A DNA stretch of 64,000 bases from Brachionus plicatilis. Its lineage: Eukaryota > Rotifera > Eurotatoria > Ploima > Brachionidae. A program made the position numbers and the translations under genes. The stretch lies in assembly GCA_010279815.1 (NCBI GenBank), contig QEOQ01000640.1, positions 1,990,767 to 2,054,766 of the forward strand, given 5' to 3'. Below, one piece after another: positions 22,560 through 36,700 of this stretch. Every line of letters starts with the position of its first letter. Position 1 is the first letter of the stretch. The notes beneath the pieces were generated by a model. That model was not told where the DNA came from and made no database searches. It saw only the letters and a program-made list of their open reading frames with translations.

Positions 22560-24180
22560 TTCTTATATTGGTTCATTGTCGGAGCCTCAATTACATTTTG
22601 GATAAGTTGGCTCCCATTATTGACAACTCGGTCTGTAAAAAATTTTGATCTTACTGCATAGTTTTTAACAAATTGCTTCTTCATTGAATACGAGTGGCTC
22701 CTTGTATCGTAGAATTTCTGGCAAGGTATATAGAACCAGTTAACATTATCAGCACCAGTTTTAGTCTAGTATTGTTAAATCAAATCACCGCGAATTCTTC
22801 TTTCATCCAATTTTGTTAACTCAAACTTTTTTAGTCTTATTTATTTTTATCTGAACAAATAATTATTAAATAAATAAATAAAAATTGAACAAATAAAAAT
22901 TGTAGCTCTATGTTGTACACTTTCAAGACGTGACACATCTTTGGGAAGAAATGGTTGCCATACTTGAGACGAATATTCTAATTTTAGTCAATCTAATGAC
23001 GTGAAAAACTTTTTGAGAACAAACTCGTTCTTTGATTAAAATGTTTTCTTAACTATGCCTAGAGTCTTTGCTGAAAACTTCTCCCAAATCTCTCTCGTTT
23101 GGAGAACTCTCCATCTCATAATTACCAAGTTTATAATTTAAATTCAAGTTGTTTCTACCATAATGAATCACCTTACATTTGTCTTTGTTAAAACTCATTA
23201 ACCATTTGTTCGTCCATTCCAACCAAGCATCAAAATCTTTTTGAAATACTTTTGAGTTTTCAAAATCTCTAATTACTGATAAAAGCTTTGTATCGTCAGC
23301 AAATAATAAGCTCAAGTTTTTTGAAGGGCAAGGGCTCAAAACGGATCCCTGAGGTACGCCGCTTTTTTTAGATGCTTCAAACTTGATCCGGCTTCTCTTA
23401 AAATAACTCTTTGAGAACGATTTGATAGAAAGGCATTTATCTTATTCATTCCAACTTAATAGTTTATCATCAAATCCATATTTACTACATTTATAAATGA
23501 GTCATGAATGCGGAACTTTGTCGAATGCTTTTACAAAGTCTAAGCATACCACGTCTACAGAGTTTTTAAGATGGATATTTAAGGTTAAAAAGTCTAAGGA
23601 TTCAAATGAGTTTGTTGCGCAACTCTTATTTTGGGTAAACCCATGCTGACTTTTGTTGATCAAACTGTTAGACACTAAAAACGAAACCTTTAACAATTTC
23701 TCCATAAGCCTGCAGATAATCGAAGTTAGTGAAACGAGCTTTTAATTTGAAGGTTCGAGTTTACTTCTGTTTTTGTACAAAGCCGCTACATTTACTTGAA
23801 GCCATTATTTTGGAACTGATCCTGATTCGAATCATTTTTTAAAAAATCATTGATAAGGAGATTGAAGCTGAAGACGCTAAGCTTTGTAAAACTAACCGGT
23901 GGGTGTTATTACAGCCTACTGCCTTATAAATATTCAAGTCCTTGAGCAACTTAAATATTTGATCTTACGAAAAAATTGTGTTCGGGTCAATTTGTAATTT
24001 TTGATCAGTCTTATTTTCTTTAATTAAATCCTCATCCACAAAGGCTGAATGAAACTCTGAGTTTAAAATTTGGCAAATCTCTTGAAGTTAATTACTCAGT
24101 TACGGGTAACGAAAATATGAGACAAAACAGAAAAAGATGAGCCAACATCTTTTGGTGAATGATTAGGAGTTCTTAGTAAT
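22560..24180 (-). mobile_element. Degenerate jockey/CR1-like LINE, deleted RT
   Basis: Minus strand, 5' to 3': 23705-23502 has NKSQHGFTQNKSCATNS and VDVVCLDFVKAFDKVPHS (RT domains 1-2); about 23390-23330 has SGVPQGSVLSP; 23339-23049 has LSLLFADDTKLLS and WTNKWLMSFNKDKCKVIHYG (palm and thumb). GVPQGSVLSP runs almost directly into LLFADD, so the segment normally between these motifs is deleted. The 3' part (23040-22560) continues the LINE C-terminal region with stops. It is inactive. Confidence 0.8.
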
Positions 24181-24736
24181 TTTTTTCTCGTTCCTTTTGT
24201 GTAATTGATTTTCATCGTGTCCTGAAATTGTATTGAAATTGATTTATTTTCAATTTTTTAATTTTTACTATTTTTAAGTTTTCATTAGATTGTTTTTACA
24301 TAAAATTATTTTTTAAATTTTTAAACAATTTTTAATTTATTAAATTTTAAGCTAAATATATTTTTAATTAATTCAAAGGTAAGTACTAGTAAAGATTACA
24401 TATTAAAGTAGCAGTATCAAAAAAAATATTTGCCATTTGCTATTGTTATTAAAAATTATTTTATGTAAAATTGAATCTGTCACAAATGATATACTGAAGA
24501 ACTAGGGTTTTTATCTTTTAAGAATATTTTCAAAGTAAATGATCAACATATTAAATGTTTGAAATGAATTCTAGGATAAAGTTCTTAAATATGATTAATA
24601 AAATAAAATGTATTTATTAGCTCAAAAATTTATGGTATAAATATTTAAAACATATTTGATCAATATTTTATTGCATAGTTAAAGTTTTTCTTCTATAACA
24701 CTATGAAATGATTGTCAAAATTCTAATCTAAAAACT
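24181..24736. other. Spacer, 3' flank of SLC4 copy 2
   Basis: A/T-rich with no coding feature; the 3'UTR of copy 2 is expected here. Confidence 0.45.
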
Positions 24737-27700
24737 CTATATTGGCAAATGGGTTAACTCGTAAAAATCCAATGTTGACTCGAAATCGCCCATCATTTCG
24801 TTATGATTGTCCAGCTAAAATAAATTAATTAATTTCAGCTTTTAATAAATAGTTTTTAAATATATTACCTGTTCTAGCTCCTTGTGTGTGAATAACTTTG
24901 GAACTAGAAAAAGGCGGATAGGTACTAGAATAACAAACACGATTGGAAATGCGGACGAAATCATATCCAAAGATTTTATCAATAACAAAATTAAGACAAA
25001 AAAAATTTGAATGAAAGTATATATATTTCTCTTTGACGGTCGAACCTTAAAAGAAAAAATTAAAATTAATTAATTTTTAAGGCCCTACAGATTTTTAATT
25101 CCATAATATCAAATTTAGAATTTTATTTAAAATGGTTAATTAATGTAAAAAAATTTTTGAATCAAAATATTTCAGTCAGTAGAATATGTTTAATTAACAT
25201 ATATATTAAAATTAATAATTATCAAAAAAATACCCAGAATCTTTTTATTTTATTCGAATTAGTGCAACATTTTCAAAATTTTTTCTAGCTAGAAATTTAA
25301 CAAAAATATCTTGAATAGATCATTTATCTGAAGATAAATTTCTAAAAAAGAATTATTTGTATTTTTTCGAAGTAAAATAGAGTTTTTAAAAAACCATTAA
25401 ATATTAAAATAAGTTTTAATTCTTCCTTTTTAGAAATTAAAGTTCCTTATTTTTATTAAAAATCAAATAAAATATTGATAATTTTAAATTAAAAGTATCT
25501 TTACCTTGCCGACAATCTGAAATAAAAAAATCTCTTTAAAATGTGATATTTTTTCTTATTAAAATATTAAATATGAAAAAAAATTTAAAAATCAAACCTC
25601 ACAGTCTGATTTCAAGTCAAGTCAATTTGTTGAATAAATAAAGAAAACCGATATTATCCTTTATCGGCCCATAATTTTCTTCACCGCTAATTTTTTTTAA
25701 GTTAAGTCTAATTTAATACCCCAAAGCCTTCTTGTCCTCGATGGTAATGAAACTTCGAATGTTATTTCGAAATACTTTTTTATATAGAATTTTATCTTGA
25801 TTAAAATTAGCTATAATTTGTTTTCTTCTTTGGAGGTTATTCCAGCAATGAAAAAGCCTCAAAAATTCAAGGGTTTTGTACAAATTGAAAAATTAAAATT
25901 TTGAGAAATTTTGAGAATATTTTTTGATCAAAATGATATATTTGCCATTGAATCAAATTTTCCGATTTTTTTTCAGATTTTTTTAAATTTAATGTATACT
26001 TTCTTTCTTAAATAAGATCTTACTAAATTTACTTAATTTAGAACAATAAGTATATCATTCAAAAGCAAATAGCTTAAGCTACAATTTAATACACATTATT
26101 TGTTAATTTTATAGAACCAGTTTAAGTTAATTTATGTTCCTAACTTTTTTTAACTTTTAAATTCTCAAAAAATCAAAACTTTAATTTTAATTTAAACTAA
26201 AAAATACTGTATGCTGAAAGAAACGCTTTGGACCTTCAAGCAGCTGACCTAGTGTCCTTTATTAATTTAAATATATACATTTATTCCAAAAAATAGCTTC
26301 TCTTAGTATCCATCTATACTTTTTAAATTAATTTAACAATGTTTCCAAACATTTTTAATCATTTTTGAAAACTGGACCAAATTTCGAACTAATTGTCAAA
26401 TTTTAATCATTTTGTCTTTTAACAAGATTAAAATTTTTTCATTTTTAAATTTGGGACAACAATTTTTGAACACCCGTTACTATTTTATTAAATTTTAATT
26501 TAATAACATCCTTTAATTAATTTGTATGAGTTTTTATTAAACTAGAGGTGTCAAAAATTATTAACCTTTTTTGTCTCTTTTTTTCGGAAGGTTGTACCAG
26601 CTTTAGTCAAGCAAAAAGTCTTGGCATAGTCTTTTTTCCCCCCAAAAATACACATTTATCCGAAAAATGTCTACACCTAACTAAAAATGTAAAAAATAAA
26701 AAATCTAGTCTCAATTTAATTTGTATTTTTTACGAACCATTCTTTAGCTTAAGCCTTTCTTCCTGGTTTCTTTTTCATTCCAATATCCCTAAAGCTAAAA
26801 TCGATTTCAGTCAACTTCGTCTTCATCGCCACAGCTTGCATAAATAGTTGTTAGAACTAATACATGGAGCTACTGCGTCTTCATCGTCAGACTAAAAATT
26901 ATCATCACTTTCAATGTTTGTCATTTTTAAAACTTTTTAGATTATTCAATATATTTTGTATTGTAAAATATTTTTTAGAAGCATGTGTATTATTTGTAAA
27001 AATAAATTATTTTAAGTGGAAAAAAAAGACAAATTGGCACTAAAAAGAAATTATTTCCATAAGTCTTATTTAGTGTTAAAAATAAAATTTAACACTTTTT
27101 AATGACAAAAACATATTAAAACTTATAAATTTAAAAAAAATTCTCAAGGAAATGTCGATAAATAAAAATTTTTTTTTTGCTCATTCAAATAAATTTGCAT
27201 AAGAACTGAAATAAAAATCTATTTTGGAATTTTTGGATTTGATAATTGCTTATCAAATCTAAAAATCTTTAAATTTTATTTTAATGATAAAAATAAAGTA
27301 TACTTACTCCTCTAGCGTAAATTACATTTGGACAATACTTTGAAGGAGTAAATATGAGCTTGATGCGTTCAAACAATTGAGTTCCGGACAATGAAACAAA
27401 ACCGAAATATAAAAATATGCCGAAAAGTACTGAAACTGGTATCATTTTAAGAACTGACTTAGCCAACAAACAGAGCCCTTTAACAACAAAAAATTGCCAA
27501 GTTAAAAAAATATTTTTGGCGATGTAAAATTTTAGTACAAAAAGGAAAAACGTAATAATTTTTTTCTAATTGTACAAAAAGAAGGCATTGTGAAATTTCA
27601 TACAAAACTTCCAATATAAAAATAAAAAAAATTTATAACTTTTGTTCTAAGTAACAAAAACTTGTTCCGTAAATGAAACAAAGAGAAATAAATATAGTTT

Positions 27701-30700
27701 CACCTTCTGCGGAAGTCTGCAAAATCTGTGCGAATTCTGCAAAATTGCACTCAATTTAATAGTCTTAAAAATAAAACGGAATTAATTTGCACAGATTTTG
27801 CAGACTTCCACAGAAGGTCAAACAAAATTTGTTTCACTTTGTTTCATTTACAGAACAAGTTTTTGACACTTAGAACAAAAGTTATAAAAAATTTTAATTT
27901 TTGTATTGGAAGTTTTGTATGAAATTTCACAATGCCCAAAAAGAAACTCTGCAATATTCTGTGAAAAAACATCTGATTAAAATATGCAGAAAATGGCAGA
28001 GTTTTGCAGATTTTACAATTATTTTGTACAAATTGGAAAAAAAATTATTACATTTTTTGTACTAAAATTTCACATAACCATATTTTTTAAGTTTTACCAA
28101 TGGCCAAATGTACACAAATATTTGTTAATCTTTGTTCCTTGACATCGATTAGTTTAGGTTTTTCACCAGGTATGTAAGCTTTACTGTACACAGTCAAGCT
28201 TGCCCAGTGAGCAAGTGTGCGCACTGGCGCGCTGCACATCCATGGCAGACCAAAAAAGCTATTTACATTCATCAAAATAGCCAAAATCAACAAGTCCAAA
28301 TGGAATCCTGTGCCTTTTTTAAGTTTTCTGTGCTTGGCATACAAAATCATTCCAGTTAATTCCAACTCAAAGAATAAGACTATAAAAATGAGCAAAGCCG
28401 GAACGAAGGCAGCCAATGGAACCCAGATGGGAAGGTTTTTGTTCCAAGGTATCACCAACCATTGATCTCGATACTCGGTCGGGCCTAGTGTGTCATTTGG
28501 AAAATCGAGTTTTTGTGTGTTTAGGCCAGTCTTAGAATTTATTAAATTATCTACAGCAACCATTAAAATTATTGAAATCAACATTCCAACATCGCTCAGA
28601 GTGCGTCTTGCCCGCGCTCCAAGAAAAATGCTTCGCCTTAATTTTTTTAGGCATATAGCTATGGCAAATGTTCCAATCATAAGGATTAGGGACAGGAGAG
28701 CAACGTTTGGCGATGGCAGTCTAGGCTCACTGCGAGCTATAAACTCGTTTTCCTCTCTTGTAAATATGCATTCTTTCTCTGTCATGTTGTGCATGCTTTT
28801 TTCCCAAAAAGTGTTATCAAGAGTGCAGTATTTTTCGGTGACATAGAGAGGATCAGTGTTGAAAATTTTTATGATTTTTTTTAAAGCATCAAGCAGAAAT
28901 ACAGTGGCGATGAGGAATGCAAATATTTCCTCGGTAAATCGAGTCACATATTGGATCACATAGATGGTCTCGAAGCCCAGCATTACAACCGCAAATAGGA
29001 GAACCCATGCAGCGACCCAGCACCGGATTGCTAAGAAGTCCAAGCACACTACTTTGCGGCAAAACTAGCAAAAAAAATTAGTAAATTTTGGTTTTTTAAT
29101 TAAACAAAACACTAACTTGATAAAGCATTTCTTCGAATACTAAAAATGGACCTGTTGGACCAAGAATCATTAGAGGCTGACCACTAAATAAACCGAATAT
29201 TATGCCGTTCATTGATGTGGCTATTAGCATTTCGCTAACACCGAATCTTTTTGTTGTTTTATCAGCTTTTAAAATTAAATAGTTAATAAATTTTTTTAAA
29301 CTTTTTTTGAGAGCGTGAAAAATTGTTGGCATTGTTTTTTTTTAGTAAAGTCAACAAAAGTAGTTTTTTTGAGAATATTTATTTAAAAATAATATTTGGG
29401 AAAAATATATTTATTACGTTTAGTCTTTTGTAGACTCGTCACTTGTAATTTTTTTAAACTCAATCAAATATTTCTAAAAAATAAAATATTTTTGAAAAGG
29501 CCTTCAAACTAATAATACATTTAAAAAATTTTTTGAGAGTTTTATTAAATTTTTCTACCCTTTTTATACAAAAATTTTATTTCAATTTGTGCAGGTGACT
29601 TAAACTTAATTTAATTTAATAAATAAATAAATTCAAGCGATCATTGAAAGACATCTGATCTAATATTTTTAATGGTTAAAGGATTTTTATTTTATTTGAA
29701 GATATCTATTAGGAAATATTATGCTATTCATGATGTAATTTATTTTTTTGTAAATGCATTTCTAGCCATATGAAATGCCCGATTTCAGAATGTTTAAATA
29801 AAGACATCAATTCAATCTTCAGAAATAAAAATCTCTTAAGATAAAATATTTTTGTGAATGCCAAGAGGATTAAGACTATGTGCGGATTTTTAAAAAAACA
29901 AACTAAAATTGAATGCAACCAATTTTGAATAGGCTTTGGTAAAATTTTTTAACTTTTAAATAAAATAAAACATTAACACAATGCTGAAATAAGTTAACAG
30001 CGTCACACAAATTTTTCTCTTTTTTGTTTAAACATTTTTTTTTAGTGTCATTTTCTTATGTGATTTAAATGATGAGAAAGTAAAAAAAAAATTTTTTTGT
30101 TTGGAATTCAAAAATGATTCTTAATAATTCAGAAAATCCAAGGTTGTTAAAAAGTCCCAAACTAAAGCTCAAGTCCAGAATTAAAATTTTTTTTAAGTTC
30201 GGAAATTTTAGTGACTTATTAATCAAGTCAATATAAATATTTGAATTTTGGCCGTTCCATGCAGTGATGATTAGAGCCAGATGAATTTTTCGCCGTTCCA
30301 GGTAGATATTGAGGCGGTCTTGTTAAAGTCAAAGTTTAGATTTTAATTTAAAAAAAAAATTAAAGTCTGGTCTCATACTTGACTTGAGAATTGTGACTTT
30401 TAAAGAAATTTGAGAAAATCGCGATAAATAAAATAATATTTTTATAAATTTTTCTTCTTTTATAATAATATTCTAATAATTTCTTAAATAATTAACTAAT
30501 GAAAATTTCATGTAAGAATTGAACAACTTTTCTTTTATTAAATATTAAATAACATCTTTTCAAAATCCTTAAGTTTTCTTATGTTAATATCTTGTAAGAT
30601 AACTCTTAAAATCTTATTCGTAAAAAATCTTTCAAGATCTTATATAAGAATCAATCTTTTGGTAAAACGTTAGTAAACAATATTCAAAACAATATTCAAA

Positions 30701-33700
30701 ATGAATATTGGTATACAATTTTTTTTCTACAATAATTAACAAATTTTGTTTAAATTTAAAATATTCTAAGATTTGGGTAAGTTATCATATTTTATTCGGA
30801 ATTTAAACAATTTTAAATAAATTGTTCTGCTCCAGATAAAAATTGTTCCCAACTTCAATCTCCCTTAAATATTCAGAATTAAAAAATAAATAAATAATGA
30901 AGAAACATGTTGAACTACTTTTTAAAAAATTTTTAATTTAAATTTCTATTTATAACAAGTCGCGGAGGGGACTTCGTCCCCTCCGCACCTCCCCTACTTT
31001 ATTGGTTTATCGGGTTTTAGTAGAGTTATTTATGTTTTTTTTAAACTTTTTTATTTAATAGCTAGCACGAAGAATACAAAAGGATAAAGGTATTATTCTT
31101 TCTTTTGAGTTTTATTTTGCTATCGTAAAATTCAGATATAAATTTTGCCAATTTTGTTCCCGTAGTGGGCTTTTAGACTAAGAAATTACAAACGTTAGTA
31201 GGCCTTGAATTGAATTGAATTCTTCTAATAGTTTATGATTTTTTTCATATTAGCGGGTAGTTTTCATTTCTGAATTAATGTAAATATTTGTATTAAGCCC
31301 AGTTTCTAAAGCTGACAAAAAGTGTTCATTGCCCGAAATACTAGATTTTCTTGCTAAAAAAAATGTATTGGTATTTTTTCAATGCAAGTTTTTCTTTTTT
31401 AAAATTTTGCCCTCAGAAATCGATTTAGTTATTGATCAAATATAGATATTCATCTTTAAACTTAAATAAAAGTGATAAACATAGAAATCGAAGTAAAGTT
31501 CTTTTTTTCAGTGCAAAATAAACATAATCCGACCATATGAAAATGTCAATTCCCATCTAGGGATGTAACGGGTGGTGATTATTTTCGTTTGAATAGAGGA
31601 TGAAGAGTGTTCGTCGTCGTTGCATCAACTGCAAATTCTGATGAAAATAGTTTTTTTTCTAGACAAATTGTTTTACTCAAAATATATTCAAAAATTGAAA
31701 TTTTTTTAAAAATGTAAATTTTCATACAAAAATTCCAATACAAAATTTGATTCTTATTAAATGAATGAATGGAGGAACTTTAAAGGTGAAACAGAAAATT
31801 TTCCATTTAACAAAAAATACAAAGAATTATTTTATTTTTTTAATTGAATTTAGTGAAATTTAGTGAATGCTTCTTGTTTTTTAGCCTCATTTGATAAAGC
31901 ATAATCACCAAGATAAAAAACATCTTGTTCTAGGTTTTTCTGTGATTCTCCTTTTCTGTTTCCTCTTTTAGAATATTTTCCAGCACATTTTAAAATTTTT
32001 TTATCCCTAGAAAGTCCCATTTTTTTATACCGTTAAAGCCCGGTCGGGTCAATTAGACCTGGCAATCATTTTTTTGATTTTTTGGCCAAAAATAAGAGCA
32101 TGAATAAAGATGAATATTTATATTTGATCAATAAAGAAATCGATTTCTGAGGGCAAAATTTAAAAAAAGAAAAACTTGCATTGAAAAAATACCAATACAT
32201 TTTTTTATGGACTTTTTTTTAATCTTTTAAGCCAAATCTTTAAATTTAAAGAATGATCTGAACTCATTTTTAACTTGTTTTTTTTTAAATTAATTTGGTT
32301 TAATTTTTTGTATTTGAATTTCAAAATGTATCCAATGTTGAAATAACATTGAAAAAGTAGGATATTTCATATATTTTTTCAGTTTCAAAGAAAAAATAAT
32401 TTTAAGTTAACATTGCAAACATGAAAAACTTTGTTTTTTTTATAAATTCTGACTTTGAGTTTGTGATATGATGATCTTTAAGAAAATATTTGTAGTTTAA
32501 AAAACTATCTAAGATCTGTTTGGCATTTATTTAAAATTGAGCATTCAATACATTGCATCAAACGAACTTCAATTATCACTAATGTAAAAGTTTTTAAAGA
32601 AAAAAAAAAGAAGTTTATGGGTCTAGTCGGTTAGGTGAACAATGGTTCATCTATTACTGGAACAATTTTTGTTCTCAGGTTTTATGAACCATTAGTTAAC
32701 CTAAACTAAAAATTGTTCTCCTAATATTAAAGTTTTTCACCTAATTTGACATTTGATCACCTTTATGTGAGCAACAAAATAGATGAACTTATAGTTCACA
32801 AAACCCAAGAACAATTGTTTGCATAAAAGGTAAACTATGGTTTATGTATCCGACTAGACCAAGTTTTTCAACGATTGAATATTAAGAAAAAACCTGAATA
32901 AATATTTTATCTTTTTTTTCTTTTTAATTATTTTTTATATTATTTTATCTTATTTAACTTTATTTTTAATTTTTTTGTTTTAAATATTTTTATTCTGAAG
33001 GTTGGTAGAGGTACAGATAAATCAGTAAATTATTTAAAAGTAAAATAAAGAATTTTCAATATTTTTTTCAAATTTCTAAATAATTCAGGAATTTACTATT
33101 CTATTAAAAAAAGAAATATGAGTGCTTAAAATTATTTTTTATTTGAAACTGAAAAAAATATTTGAAACATCGCACTTATTCAATGTCATTTCAACATTGG
33201 ATACATTTTATAATTCAAACACAAAAAATTAAACCATTTCTTTTCTAATTTTGAATTTTTTCCCACAATTTTTTTTAAATGTAATTGATTAACCGCCTAA
33301 TAAAAGCTTAAATTTTTCAAATTCAAGACAATTTGTAAAGTTTATATTTGTTTTAAAATTAATAAAAAATGGAGGAAGAGTGCAAACCTCATATACAAAT
33401 CCTTTAACATAGCGATTCGCAAATTTTTTTTTCCTATCTTTTTAACATGGAAAAAAAAAAAGAAATTTTATTTATAGTATGTTAATGAAAAAAAACTATG
33501 AAATTTGAAGGGACTAGATATTGATTTTGTAACTAAAATTACTTTTTTAATCACTAAAATAAATTTACTTTTTAAAAATGCTTAATGAATTTAAAATAAC
33601 TTTTTATTAATGAACATCTTTTTTGATTTATAGAACTCTTCTCATTTAAAAACGTTTATAAGAATTTTTTCCAAAATTTTCAGATAATTTTTCTTAAATG

Positions 33701-36700
33701 ATTGATTTGGAAAGTGAATCCAATATTTGTTTTATTAGAAGAATAGATACTCAAGCAATTGCTAAATAAAGGTAAAGACCTAACAGAAAGAAAAAGACGC
33801 CCAGTATTTTGTTATTTTAAGTTTAAGTTTAAAAGTTATTTTAAGATATTAAAATTTTTTTTCAAAAAAAAAAGGGTAAAATATAAATAATTATAAAATT
33901 TTAAAATTTATGGGAACCTAGTCTATCCGGGTGACCATATTTTTTTAATTGCTTATTTTGCACCCATTTTGTTCAAAAACTTCAAAAAAAGTCACCCAAT
34001 TTTCCCAAAATTTTTGGATAACCCCTTTAGCTCCGCGGTTATTTATGTGAGGCTCAAAAGGGTTAAACCTATTACCTCTAATATTGTATATAATTGGCCA
34101 GAAATTTAACCTCAAAAACAGAATTTTAACCCTTTCAACCCGTTTGATCTATTTAGCAAGAAAATTTTGAATTTTCTAAAAAAATTATTTAACTCATTTA
34201 ATTTAATTTATTCGAAACAAAGCAAGAGTGAGTTTTAAAGAAATTTAAAAAAAAAGGAAGAGTTAATCTTTACAATCATCATATAAAAATTCTTTTTTTG
34301 TTTTTTTTTTTTAATTATTTTGGCAAACAACTAAAACAAACCCAATTTGAGCACTTTTCACAAGATAACCATTTTGATCAGTAAAATTTTTTTTAGATTG
34401 AATTTCTTTGTTCTGTGACATTTTAACTTTATTATTAAACAATTTGCTTTTCCATGTTTGAAATAAAAACTTGGTGATTTTTCGGACCAATAGGGTTAAA
34501 TATATTTTCTACCTTTTAAGCCCTAATAATAACCCCACTAGATGAAGCCCTATGGACATAACCTAAAATTCTGAAAAAATTCTCTAAATACTTTAACCTG
34601 TGCTGAACCTAACTGGCGAAATAGGTTAGAGCTTAAGTATTACCTAGGACCTTAAAACAGCCTTTTCCCGAATTACTAAATCGAGAGTTTTTCACCTTAT
34701 TAGGCGTAGTTGAACTTTAAAGAGAAAAAAAGTATGTTATGAATTATGTTTTGAATGTTATGAAGTTAAAATTTTGAATTTTAATGCTAGTTTATTAAAT
34801 CCATTTTTAACGCTTTTAAGTGTCCAATTTTTTTTTTATAATTTTTATAACTATTATCATAATTCTTACAATTATATTCATAACTGCAGCATTCAAAATA
34901 AAAAAAAAGATCATGCTAAAAATATAATTCATATAATTGTTTTTAAAAACAAATAATTTTTATACGGAAAATTTTAGACATCTTGAAGTTTAGGATCAAA
35001 AAAATCAGATCAAAAAGTAATTTTTTTATAATTTTTGAATGGTACTTGATTAAATCTCTCTGCAAAATGCTAAATAATACAAAAAACACGCTGAATATTA
35101 GAATAGGTTCTGCAAAAACTCTAAAATTAAATTACGCAGTTGAATTAAATACTTTTTAATGACATCTATTTTCCTGCAAAATTGCAGAGTTTTTGCAGAA
35201 CCTATTCTAATATTCAGCATGTTTTTTGCATTATTTAGCATTTTGCAGAGAGATTTAATCAAATACCATTCAAAAATTATAAAAAAATTACTTTTTGATC
35301 TGATTTTTTTGATCCTAAACTTCAAGATGCCAAATTTTATGCCATTTTTATATTAAATGCCGTTTTTTTTATCAATTTAAATAAAATTTCGTGACGCATT
35401 AAAACTCAAAATTTTAACTTCAAATGCATGCATTATGTCCGAAGAACATTTTTTGTGTTTCAAATTTAGAAAAAATAGAAAAATATATTTTTATTATTTT
35501 TTACATATTCAATGCGGCATTTATACCAAAATTTTGACATTAACTGCAGCATTTTTAGTCGCAGCGTATCTGGAAAAAAAATTGGGTTAAATGCATGCAT
35601 TAAAATCCAGAATTCTGGTTTAAAGTGCAATGCATTAGGGGGGGCAAGGCATTACGGTAAATATAAAAAGTATTTTTTTCTTAATAAAATCATTTTAAAC
35701 GCTAAAATTTATTTTTCATAGATATAAGTTAATTTATACAGGTGGAGTTAAAATATCGATAAAAAAGTATAGGCCATTTGATGATTGAAAAAAATGAAAA
35801 GCTGAAAATATTTTTTTTATAAGATAAGATATTTTTTTAAAAAAAAAAATTAATTCTTGTAAGTAAAATTTAATTTTATTTAAGTGATTAAAAAATAATA
35901 AATAATTATTATTTTTTATTCACTTAAAAAAAAATTAATTTTGACCAAAATTAAAAAAAATCCTAAAGATTAAAAAAAATCTTAAGGAATTAACAATGAA
36001 TTTTTTTGATCAAAAAATTATTCTAGTCCTCAAATTAAAACAAAAAACTTGAATTCATTGATAAAATCAAACAGCAAAAAATCTATTAATAAAAAAATGT
36101 CATATTTACCAAGGATACCACCGAAGCTTAGCGCAGAAGCAATGCAAACAGTGAATAAAAAAACAAAGGCTATTAGGCAGTGAATATTTAAAGCATCTTT
36201 AAAATCGCTCCAATACTTCGAATATCTATATTTGATCTCAAGTATTAGAGATCCGAATGGACGTCCAGTGCGACGAAATGGGTCGAATTCTTCATCATTC
36301 TTCTCATCCATGTCTTGATCATAGTCCAAATGATTTGACTGTATTTTGGAAACAGCATTCAAATGTTCGCTTTCGATCTTATTTTTGGGATCCTTACTCA
36401 ACGAAATGGATTTTTTGTATCTGTTTTGGAGAGGTGATATGTGACTTTTGTCCTCGCTGTGCTTCATTGATTCGGCAAGAAGTTTTTTCAATTTATGCTT
36501 CATCTTATCTCTCATCCATTCCACAATCGGATTCACCAGATCACTATCGAACTCTCCAAGTGGAAGTACTAAGCACAAACTCTTATTTGTAAAGTAGGAT
36601 ATTCCTTCGATTAGGTCGCGCCTGTCATTAGCCTGGTAGGCACACTCGTGAAACTCTTTGTTGGTCATTAGGGTGCCGATGCATCGGCCTATTTCAATGT

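Noticed and set aside
26548..26847. 99-residue plus-strand open frame
   Set aside because: Lies antisense in an SLC4 intron, composition typical of A/T-rich chance frames, no motif, no splice context.
26815..26900. Acidic minus-strand stretch SDDEDAVAPCISS after an acceptor-like TTTTTAG
   Set aside because: Short, stops soon, and does not join neighbouring SLC4 exons with a needed function; only the repeated GTCTTCATCG is notable.
28217..28846. Plus-strand open frames opposite the large SLC4 exon
   Set aside because: Antisense shadows of the confirmed exchanger coding sequence.
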